From NCBI GenBank assembly GCA_015489765.1, contig WFZC01000042.1:1-45657 (forward strand): a DNA stretch of 45,657 bases. Reading direction: 5' to 3'. Both the position numbers and the translations under genes were made by a program. The notes under the pieces were generated by a model that had not been told where the DNA came from, did not search any database, and worked only from the letters and a program-made list of their open reading frames with translations. Source of the stretch: Desulfobulbaceae bacterium. GTDB taxonomy: Bacteria > Desulfobacterota > Desulfobulbia > Desulfobulbales > Desulfobulbaceae. This document shows positions 38,846-45,657 of the stretch, one piece after another. Positions within the stretch are counted from its first letter, which is position 1; every line of letters begins with the position of its first letter.

Positions 38846-39547
38846 TTATCCCTCTTTGATCATCATGGTCGAGGGATCCAGCTTGAGTCCGGCGCCTGCT
38901 TCGGCATCGGCGGCCACCCCGTTGTTTCTGATAATCTCAAGCTCAATGGTCGCATCTTTTTCAGGCTTGATAAGAATAACCGTATCAAAAAGATCATCCA
39001 CCTCATGGCAGGGGGCAGGGACACCTGCCGGAGATACCCGGTCATCATTACGGTGCCTTGTTGCCGAAAACCATGCCTGCAGGCTCATGCTTTCAAGAAA
39101 TTCCTTAATATCTTCAACAGTGGCCCGATCAGCGCTTTCAAAGTCAAACCCATCCACGACCAGACAATTGGGCCTGAAGATATCCTGCAGGATGAGATCA
39201 TTTAAACGTTCTTCCAGGCGCGGCCTACTGAAGGCATCCTCTTTAAAGGTCATAATCATCCGATGCCTGGCAACCATGTCGATCAGTTCATGGGGCCGGG
39301 AAACGGAATGATCCTGCAAAATAAACTGCAAAATATCATCATACCAAGCCCTGGTCTTGTCAATGGATTCACCGATACTGACATGGATCACCCGGTTACC
39401 GCGCAGAATCGAATCCAGCGCGATCTGAACCAGCAAAGCGGTTTTCCCCAGGCCGGCGCGGGCCATTACCAATCCTAACTGTTTGTTTCCTCTACCAAGA
39501 TTCAATACCCGCAAGGGGTTCTGATTAACCAGCGGTTCGTATCCCAT
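38846..39547 (-). CDS. RecA/KaiC-like P-loop ATPase, uncharacterised
   Basis: Walker A MARAGLGKTALLVQIALDS; Walker B-like NCLVVDGFDFE; 233 aa. Confidence 0.8.
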   Translation of the reverse strand: MGYEPLVNQNPLRVLNLGRGNKQLGLVMARAGLGKTALLVQIALDSILRGNRVIHVSIGESIDKTRAWYDDILQFILQDHSVSRPHELIDMVARHRMIMTFKEDAFSRPRLEERLNDLILQDIFRPNCLVVDGFDFESADRATVEDIKEFLESMSLQAWFSATRHRNDDRVSPAGVPAPCHEVDDLFDTVILIKPEKDATIELEIIRNNGVAADAEAGAGLKLDPSTMMIKEG

Positions 39548-39576
39548 TACCTTGCCTCTTTTCTTGTCCTCATGCT

Positions 39577-39668
39577 TTTATCCGAACATAGAATTACGCG
39601 TGTTTTTAACGTAACCTATTAATTTTCAATAGTTATTGTGCCGTTAAGGCATGCTGGTTTATCTGACC
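39577..39668 (-). repeat. Family B repeat copy, inverted relative to the others
   Basis: Reverse complement GGTCAGATAAACCAGCATGCC...TATTGAAAATTAATAGGTTACGTTAAAAACACGCGTAATTCTATGTTCGGATAAA matches the 25960-26053 copy. Confidence 0.75.
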
Positions 39669-39691
39669 GTCACGATGAGCGGACCCACTGG

Positions 39692-41776
39692 TCATCCTTC
39701 ACTCTTTTCCGCCTGATAGGCCTTGATCAACTCGTCGGCCACACTCTTGGGCACCTGTTTATAGGACGAAAATTCCATGGTAAATTCCGCCTTTCCCTGG
39801 GTCAGCGAACGCAGGGTTGTTGAATATCCAAACATTTCCGACAAGGGCATCTCTGCCTCAACCACGGTATAGTTTCCCTCTTCAAAGGTGCCGACAATCA
39901 TGCCCCGCCGCTGGTTCAGACTTCCCATGACCGCACCCTGAAACTCGGATGGCCCTTCAACGGCAACCTTCATGATCGGCTCCATAATAACGGGACTGGC
40001 CTTGGCGTACCCTTCACGGAAGGCGCCCTTTGCCGCCTGCTGGAAGGCCATGTCCGAGGAGTCGACTGCATGAAAGCTACCGTCATTGATCACCACCCTG
40101 ACCCCGGTGATCGGGGCACCGATCAGGGTCCCTTTCTTCATGCTCGCCTGAAAGCCCTTGTCACAGGAGGGTATATATTCCCGGGGGATAACACCACCGA
40201 CAATTTCATCGACAAATTCATATTCGCCCTCTTCCAATGGTTCCATATAGCCGCCGACCCGGCCGAACTGACCGGAACCACCGGTCTGTTTCTTGTGGGT
40301 ATAGTTGAACTCCGCCCGGTTGGTGATGGTTTCCCGATAGGCTACCTGGGGGGCGCCTATTTCCACTTCGGCGTTATACTCCCGCTTCATGCGCTCGATA
40401 TAGACCTCAAGATGCAACTCACCCATGCCGGAGATAATCGTTTCGTTGGTCTCGTGATCGACATAGGTCTTGAAAGTCGGGTCCTCCTTGGTAAACCTGT
40501 TCAAGGCCTTGGACATATTGCCCTGGGCCTTGTTGTCGACCGGCCTGATGGCCAGGGAGATAACTGGGGCCGGCACGTGCATGGAGCTCATGGACCAGTT
40601 CAGACCGTCTCCACAGAAGGTGTCTCCGGAGGCACAGTCAACCCCGAACAGGGCGACAATATCACCGGAACCGGCCTCTTCTATCTCTTCCATTTCATCG
40701 GCATGGAGCCGCACCAGCCGACCGACTTTCAGTTTTTTGCCTGTCCGGGTATTGACAATGGTGTCACCCTTTCTGATAACACCCTGATAGGTCCGTATGT
40801 AGGTCAACTGTCCGTATCTGCCGTCCTCGAGCTTGAAGGCAAGCGCCACCAGTTTATCATTGGGATCATTGGACACCTTTACCTCGGCCTCGTCATTGTC
40901 GAGATCAAGGGCGATATTTTCCACATCCAGGGGACAGGGGAGATAGGCATTGACCGCGTCGAGAAGCGGCTGCACACCTTTATTCTTGTACGCCGACCCC
41001 AGCATGACCGGGGCAAGTTCCAGCGACAGGGTGCCCTTGCGGATGGCGGCATGAATCATCTCCTCGGGGATTTCCTGTTCCTCGAGCATGGCCTCCATCA
41101 ACTCGTCGGAAAACATGGAAACCGCGTCGAGCAATTCTTCCCGCTTCTCCTCCGCCTCATCCTTGAGATGATCCGGAATTTCTTCATAGCGAACCTTGTC
41201 CCCCTGTTCACCATCAAAATAGACCGCCTTCATGGTAACAAGGTCAACCACGCCTTCCATATCATTTTCCAGGCCGATGGGAATCTGCAGCATGACTGCG
41301 TTCAGATTCAGCTTGTCACGCAACTGCTGGGTAACGCGGTAGGGATTGGCGCCGGTCCGGTCACACTTGTTGATAAAGGCGATTCGGGGGACGTTGTAGC
41401 GGGTCATCTGTCGATCAACGGTGATCGACTGAGATTGCACCCCACCGACCGAACAGAGAATCAGGATAGCGCCGTCAAGCACCCGCAGGGCCCGCTCGAC
41501 CTCAACGGTGAAGTCAACGTGGCCGGGTGTATCAATGATATTTATGTCATGACCCTTCCAGTTACAGAAGGTGGCAGCGGACTGAATGGTGATACCGCGT
41601 TCCTTTTCCAGCTCCATGGAATCCATGGTCGCGCCGACGCCATCTTTTCCGCGTACTTCATGAATGGCATGAATACGTTGGGTGTAATAGAGAATACGCT
41701 CGGTAAGCGTGGTCTTGCCCGAATCTATATGGGCGCTTATTCCAATATTACGTACCTTTTCAAGATCTCGTTTCAT
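39692..41776 (-). CDS. fusA: Elongation factor G, mitochondrial/spdEFG1-like subtype (start moved to [12 protein letters not shown])
   Basis: [65 protein letters not shown]; 694 aa. Confidence 0.96.
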   Translation of the reverse strand: MKRDLEKVRNIGISAHIDSGKTTLTERILYYTQRIHAIHEVRGKDGVGATMDSMELEKERGITIQSAATFCNWKGHDINIIDTPGHVDFTVEVERALRVLDGAILILCSVGGVQSQSITVDRQMTRYNVPRIAFINKCDRTGANPYRVTQQLRDKLNLNAVMLQIPIGLENDMEGVVDLVTMKAVYFDGEQGDKVRYEEIPDHLKDEAEEKREELLDAVSMFSDELMEAMLEEQEIPEEMIHAAIRKGTLSLELAPVMLGSAYKNKGVQPLLDAVNAYLPCPLDVENIALDLDNDEAEVKVSNDPNDKLVALAFKLEDGRYGQLTYIRTYQGVIRKGDTIVNTRTGKKLKVGRLVRLHADEMEEIEEAGSGDIVALFGVDCASGDTFCGDGLNWSMSSMHVPAPVISLAIRPVDNKAQGNMSKALNRFTKEDPTFKTYVDHETNETIISGMGELHLEVYIERMKREYNAEVEIGAPQVAYRETITNRAEFNYTHKKQTGGSGQFGRVGGYMEPLEEGEYEFVDEIVGGVIPREYIPSCDKGFQASMKKGTLIGAPITGVRVVINDGSFHAVDSSDMAFQQAAKGAFREGYAKASPVIMEPIMKVAVEGPSEFQGAVMGSLNQRRGMIVGTFEEGNYTVVEAEMPLSEMFGYSTTLRSLTQGKAEFTMEFSSYKQVPKSVADELIKAYQAEKSEG

Positions 41777-41877
41777 CTCGCGTTCCTCAACCTCTGCACA
41801 CAGATCGCTGCTCTTTGCTGTTAACGTGTAATCCTTGGTGCCATAATCCCCTGCCAACGGCAGTTTATCAGGCAAAT

Positions 41878-41909
41878 AAAAAAGGAGTTGCAGAATGCAC
41901 TGTAACTCC
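41878..41909 (-). terminator. Intrinsic terminator/attenuator in the fusA leader
   Basis: Minus strand GGAGTTACAG-TGCATT-CTGCAACTCC-TTTTTT, about 100 nt upstream of the fusA ATG. Confidence 0.75.
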
Positions 41910-41914
41910 CGTAT

Positions 41915-41968
41915 TCTGTTTGAGACGGCAACCTCACGTAGTACAGTTGCAAGGCACCTCAAACCAGA
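41915..41968 (-). promoter_or_regulatory. Structured 5' leader domain upstream of the fusA attenuator
   Basis: Minus strand TCTGGTTTGAG...CTCAAACAGA long-range stem enclosing GCAAC...GTTGC. Confidence 0.55.
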
Positions 41969-41972
41969 CACT

Positions 41973-42000
41973 CTAATATAAACAATTCAGTTTACTTCAA
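41973..42000 (-). promoter_or_regulatory. Candidate promoter of the fusA leader transcript
   Basis: Minus strand TTGAAG-16 bp-TATTAG immediately upstream of the structured leader. Confidence 0.4.
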
Positions 42001-42294
42001 CTGATAATTCAAAACAACAAAAAAATATCTTTATCGCGGACAAAAATTGAAAATGAGGGGACAACAACCCGCCCAACAGCCATTGCATCAAACCATCCAT
42101 CAATCATCCTACGCCCCAGCTGATAACAAAAAAAATCAGCTTATTATCGCATTATTCCGTTTGCCGACAGTTCCAGTATCGGCCGGGACAGTGACAATGA
42201 CCTTGTTTCACACCCTTAAAAAAAATTCGGCAGATTGAAGCATATTTTACCGTACCCAGCCGCAACAAACCACACACAGGCGGCCTCCAGGCAC

Positions 42295-42329
42295 AAAAAA
42301 GGGCCGCAACACATAAAGTGCTGCGGCCC
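42295..42329 (-). terminator. Rho-independent terminator of the coiled-coil membrane protein gene
   Basis: Minus strand GGGCCGCAGCAC-TTTAT-GTGTTGCGGCCC-TTTTTT (one G-U pair). Confidence 0.9.
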
Positions 42330-42360
42330 TTTCGAATTGTGTACTGCTTTCCCTGTATTA

Positions 42361-43479
42361 TCAGCCCTTGCGTCGACACTGGCGGATATAATCCTTGGCC
42401 AGGGAGGGATGTTCACTGATAATCTTTCCGCCTTCCTTGCCCATTTTCTTGACCAGGAATTTGGTGACCTGGGCATAGGTCATGTCTTTTTTCAGGGTCT
42501 GGCCAACCAGATCTTCCAATTTCTTTTTGTCAGCGGGGTTGGTGAAATAACTCAACAGCCGGTGCTCGCTCTGGTCAGCTTTGGGAGCATCCTTTGTCTC
42601 CTCCTTTTTTGCGGCTTTCTTTACCGTCACCTCGGCTTTTGGGGTTGACTTTTTCTCAGCCAAAGCGGCTTTCAGCTCGGTAATTTCAATGGTAAGAGAG
42701 GCAATTTTTTCCTCCAGCGGTTGCGTTACCCTAGTTATTTCAGCCTGCAGGGCGTTTATTTTTTCTTCTATCGGCTGCAAATCAACTGTTGCTGGCTCTC
42801 CTTTCTGTTCAAGGGCTTCCAGACGGTTGGGAAGATCACCGAGAATCTGTGCCGGATCCGGGGCGCCCACCTGTTCCACCTTGGCGGCCAGCGTTTTTAC
42901 ACTGGCCTCGGTTCCACTGAGGGTCTCGCTTACCGCCGCCACCTCTGCACTGACTGTTTCCACCTGTTCGACTGATGCCTTATCGGCCACGCACTCTTCG
43001 ACCTTGTTCAATTTACCACGCAAAGCCGACACCTTACCCTCCAGGTTTCCCTGCACCTCGGCCAGTTCTTTTTTAAGCGGCGCCACCATCCGGGAAAAAT
43101 CGCTTTTCAAGGTTGCGCCAAAGGCAGCCAGCTCGTCCTTGAGTTTCTCACCCTTATCAGACTTGAACAGACCGGCAAGGGGTATCAGCCAGCTGCGGAT
43201 GGTCTGTCGCAGCCCCTCGTACATCTTTGATGAGGCTGAAGGATTGACCAGCGCCACTGCTCCGAGAAATATCCCTATCAAAACGGCAAGAGAGACTATC
43301 AGGGCCAGTCCAAGTCCTATGGCAAGCTGAATAGTGCGTAATATGAGGACAATAATGGAACCAAACGAGTTAAACACCGACCCTTCCGGAGAGGTCAGGG
43401 TGAAGTAAACAATCAGAGAAAAAACAGCAAGGAGAATGGCCGAGCTGATCAGTGGTGATCGCAGTTGATTGGATTTCAT
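42361..43479 (-). CDS. Membrane-anchored coiled-coil protein, unknown function
   Basis: Two N-terminal TM segments, long coiled coil, Lys/Glu/Ala linker, compact basic C-terminal domain LLSYFTNPADKKKLEDLVGQTLKKDMTYAQVTKFLVKKMGKEGGKIISEHPSLAKDYIRQCRRKG. Confidence 0.75.
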   Translation of the reverse strand: MKSNQLRSPLISSAILLAVFSLIVYFTLTSPEGSVFNSFGSIIVLILRTIQLAIGLGLALIVSLAVLIGIFLGAVALVNPSASSKMYEGLRQTIRSWLIPLAGLFKSDKGEKLKDELAAFGATLKSDFSRMVAPLKKELAEVQGNLEGKVSALRGKLNKVEECVADKASVEQVETVSAEVAAVSETLSGTEASVKTLAAKVEQVGAPDPAQILGDLPNRLEALEQKGEPATVDLQPIEEKINALQAEITRVTQPLEEKIASLTIEITELKAALAEKKSTPKAEVTVKKAAKKEETKDAPKADQSEHRLLSYFTNPADKKKLEDLVGQTLKKDMTYAQVTKFLVKKMGKEGGKIISEHPSLAKDYIRQCRRKG

Positions 43480-43775
43480 TGGTCGTCCCTCCATGAGACC
43501 GAATTATTAAATGGAAAACAGGTCACAGGCCAGGAAATCCGTGCCTGTACATCAATTTCACTGTATAAGATTATACTGAAAGCCCCATTCCCTGGATTCC
43601 ATGAAAGAATCCTGCCGGAAAGGAACGTCCGCACAGTATAATGCATGCTTCTTTATTGGTTGAAAAACCCCAGCCCCAGCAGGACACAACAGACGTTTTT
43701 CAACCCATGGTAAAAAGTGTATAATACGTAGTGTATTTCTGCACATACGGCAAGGAAAATCAAACTGCCCCTGCA

Positions 43776-44315
43776 ATGCAACCCTATTTTTCCAATATTT
43801 TTTTCAATATTATCCTCATCGGCATGGCTGGTGTGGGGAAATCAACGGCAGGTCATGTGCTTGCCCGAATCTGCGACAAAAAATTCATTGATACCGACGA
43901 GTTGATAGCAAAACAGGTCGGCATGGGTTTGCAGAAGTACCTGGACCAGGTCGGAATCGATGCATTTCAACAACTGGAAGAAAACACACTTCTCACCATC
44001 AGGCCACAGGGACTGGTCGTGGCAACAGGAGGAAGCGCAATCTACAGCGAGACGGGCATGGCGCACCTGCAGACAACCGGGGTAATCGTTCTCCTTGAGG
44101 CCCGGATTGCCACCCTCGAAACACGGGTCAACAACCAGGACACGCGGGGGCTGATCAACCCCGAAGGTGGCAGCTTCCGGGATCTTTACCTGGCCCGCAG
44201 GCCCCTTTATCGGAAATGGGCGGGATTGCGAATAGCTGCCGATACCGGCAGCCCGGAGGCCATTGCCCGGAAAATTTTTGATCGCCTGCCCGATACCGTC
44301 CTTCCATCAACCTGA
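43776..44315 (+). CDS. aroK: Shikimate kinase
   Basis: IILIGMAGVGKSTAGHVLARICDKKFIDTDELI...GLVVATGGSAIYS...RRPLYRKWAGLRI. Confidence 0.9.
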   Translation: MQPYFSNIFFNIILIGMAGVGKSTAGHVLARICDKKFIDTDELIAKQVGMGLQKYLDQVGIDAFQQLEENTLLTIRPQGLVVATGGSAIYSETGMAHLQTTGVIVLLEARIATLETRVNNQDTRGLINPEGGSFRDLYLARRPLYRKWAGLRIAADTGSPEAIARKIFDRLPDTVLPST

Positions 44316-45440
44316 CCCCAGCAGTCCGCCCCCTTGGGAGACATCCGCTACAACCCGATGCAGCACAAGTGATCGGCCGGTTGCCTTTGCCTGCCGATAG
44401 GCATCACCATGCAGACGCATTGTCCGGCCCCCTCTGCTGTGAAGACGGGGAAAGACGGATCGGACAAAGATATCCAGGCCGGGGTCCGGGAAAACAATCA
44501 GCTCCGTTGACCCGCTTTTGCGGTCACCGGATGTTTTCCTTTGCTCCGGCTCGGGCGCCGATGATTGTAATTTTTCCCGAAAACCTGCCAACAGGCCCTG
44601 GAAATAGCTGTTTCTTGCCCGCAGGCCGCCGCCCCTGAACCGTTTTCTGTTCTCCTGCCAGAGGACTTCCATCTTCCTGGTCAGAAAAAGATAACAATGC
44701 TCGGCCACGGCCACATTTTCCGGCCGGCCCAGGAGTTCAACGGTGCGTACCCGTTTGTCAGTTAAAGGATCATAGGTTGAACTGCAGATCACCCGTACCT
44801 GGAAAAAATCCTGCAACAGGGCGCAGATTGCGCGTATATGACCCGGCATTCTCCGCCTGCCGGTGTTAAGAGTGCGATGTTCATAGTCCTGCCGCGGTGA
44901 TGGCGGCGCCTGCAGATTATGACGCCGCAAAAGCTCCTGGGCCCGCTGCATGGCCAGGGCCGCTTCATGTTCATTTTCAGAAGCGGCCAGGGCCAGTAGT
45001 TTCTCCACCCGGGCAAGCACCTTCCTGCCCTGTGCGGTATGTGGCCGGACGCACATCGTTTCTTGCGGCGACGGTCCCGAGCAATCCGCACTTGCCCGGC
45101 AAAAGCCCCCTCTCAATCCGACCATGGCACAGGCCCGTTGAAAAGATTTTCCGTGACTGCCATCATCGACTAAAAAATATTCCCGGCAGATCTGATGAGC
45201 CATTTCATGTTTCAGGACCTGAATGGTAACCGCCCAGGGAGAGTCGGCAATAAGACGGGTGGAGAGAGAAATCAGACGATAGTTGCCGTTCCAGGAACCG
45301 AGAATGGAAGCGGAATTGGTCAGTTCAAAAACCGGAGTCTGCAGGGTGAGCCGGTACTGAAAGCAGATATTGTCATATTCCCATTGTAGCTGCTTCAGCC
45401 AGGCCAACCTGAGGCGGTCATCAATTGCTGATGTATTCAT
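44307..45440 (-). CDS. SprT-like/DUF2786 domain protein
   Basis: HEMAHQ zinc motif (VLKHEMAHQICREYFLVDDGSHGKSFQRAC) plus DUF2786 region KVLARVEKLLALAASENEHEAALAMQRAQELLRRHNL. Confidence 0.82.
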   Translation of the reverse strand: MNTSAIDDRLRLAWLKQLQWEYDNICFQYRLTLQTPVFELTNSASILGSWNGNYRLISLSTRLIADSPWAVTIQVLKHEMAHQICREYFLVDDGSHGKSFQRACAMVGLRGGFCRASADCSGPSPQETMCVRPHTAQGRKVLARVEKLLALAASENEHEAALAMQRAQELLRRHNLQAPPSPRQDYEHRTLNTGRRRMPGHIRAICALLQDFFQVRVICSSTYDPLTDKRVRTVELLGRPENVAVAEHCYLFLTRKMEVLWQENRKRFRGGGLRARNSYFQGLLAGFREKLQSSAPEPEQRKTSGDRKSGSTELIVFPDPGLDIFVRSVFPRLHSRGGRTMRLHGDAYRQAKATGRSLVLHRVVADVSQGGGLLGSG

Positions 45441-45657
45441 CGCCGCATGGACCTGATGGCCCGGATACGTTCTAAAACAGGAGGATGCGAATACCCAAGA
45501 ACCACCTGCAGTGGATGGGGCGTCAAATTGGCCATATTGGCCCGGCAGAGTTTCTTCAGGCCCATAATCAACTCTTCGCCCAGGCCGGTCGAACCAACCG
45601 CGTATGCATCCGCCTCATATTCATGCCTGCGGGAGATGCTGTTGGTCAGAATGGAGA
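45437..45657 (-). CDS. M48 (Ste24-like) metallopeptidase, C-terminal fragment
   Basis: Reverse translation SILTNSISRRHEYEADAYAVGSTGLGEELIMGLKKLCRANMANLTPHPLQVVLGYSHPPVLERIRAIRSMRR*; N-terminus lies beyond the window. Confidence 0.88.
   Translation of the reverse strand, partial: SILTNSISRRHEYEADAYAVGSTGLGEELIMGLKKLCRANMANLTPHPLQVVLGYSHPPVLERIRAIRSMRR

Noticed and set aside
40070-41824. 584-aa plus-strand ORF opposite fusA
   Set aside because: Shadow ORF of EF-G coding sequence.
42047-42238. 63-aa plus-strand ORF in the fusA upstream region
   Set aside because: Low-complexity start, no family features, not conserved-looking; the region is better explained as upstream regulatory DNA.

Overview
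This 45.7 kb window looks like chromosomal DNA from a sulfate-reducing Desulfobacterota bacterium, probably Desulfobulbales-like (inferred from gene content). It is dense and mostly housekeeping. From left to right it holds:
- part of an exopolysaccharide locus resembling exosortase A/PEP-CTERM-associated clusters (AMP ligase, ACP, sugar transferase, asparagine synthase, OM beta-barrel, Wza-like export protein)
- tRNA-Arg(ACG)
- RNase E/G, a radical SAM protein, LptD, a DHH phosphoesterase, MltB- and MltA-like transglycosylases, a SAM hydrolase (DUF62) and a CsgG-like lipoprotein
- aroA-aroE-aroD-pyrD-pyrK, a prepilin peptidase and a Zn-ribbon PilZ protein
- a complete dsrMKJOP operon preceded by an RsbRD-N protein
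- a Prc protease, YedF, an MBL-fold hydrolase and an HDOD protein
- a small operon of a RecA-like ATPase, a eukaryotic-type HisA and a 58-aa ORF
- a mitochondrial/spd-type EF-G, a coiled-coil membrane protein, a shikimate kinase, a SprT/DUF2786 protein and an M48 peptidase fragment.

The most interesting non-coding signals are:
(i) a 156-bp MITE-like element with perfect 15-bp TIRs and an exact 8-bp target duplication (17770-17925)
(ii) a structured leader with a terminator and a possible antiterminator upstream of the EF-G gene
(iii) a modular intergenic repeat family ('B') at three loci
(iv) expanded palindromic 'GTCATTCCCGCGG...' repeats ('A') interrupting the EPS locus
(v) a small ORF with an in-frame UGA abutting the RNase E/G start.
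All product calls come from reading the sequence; no database searches were run.
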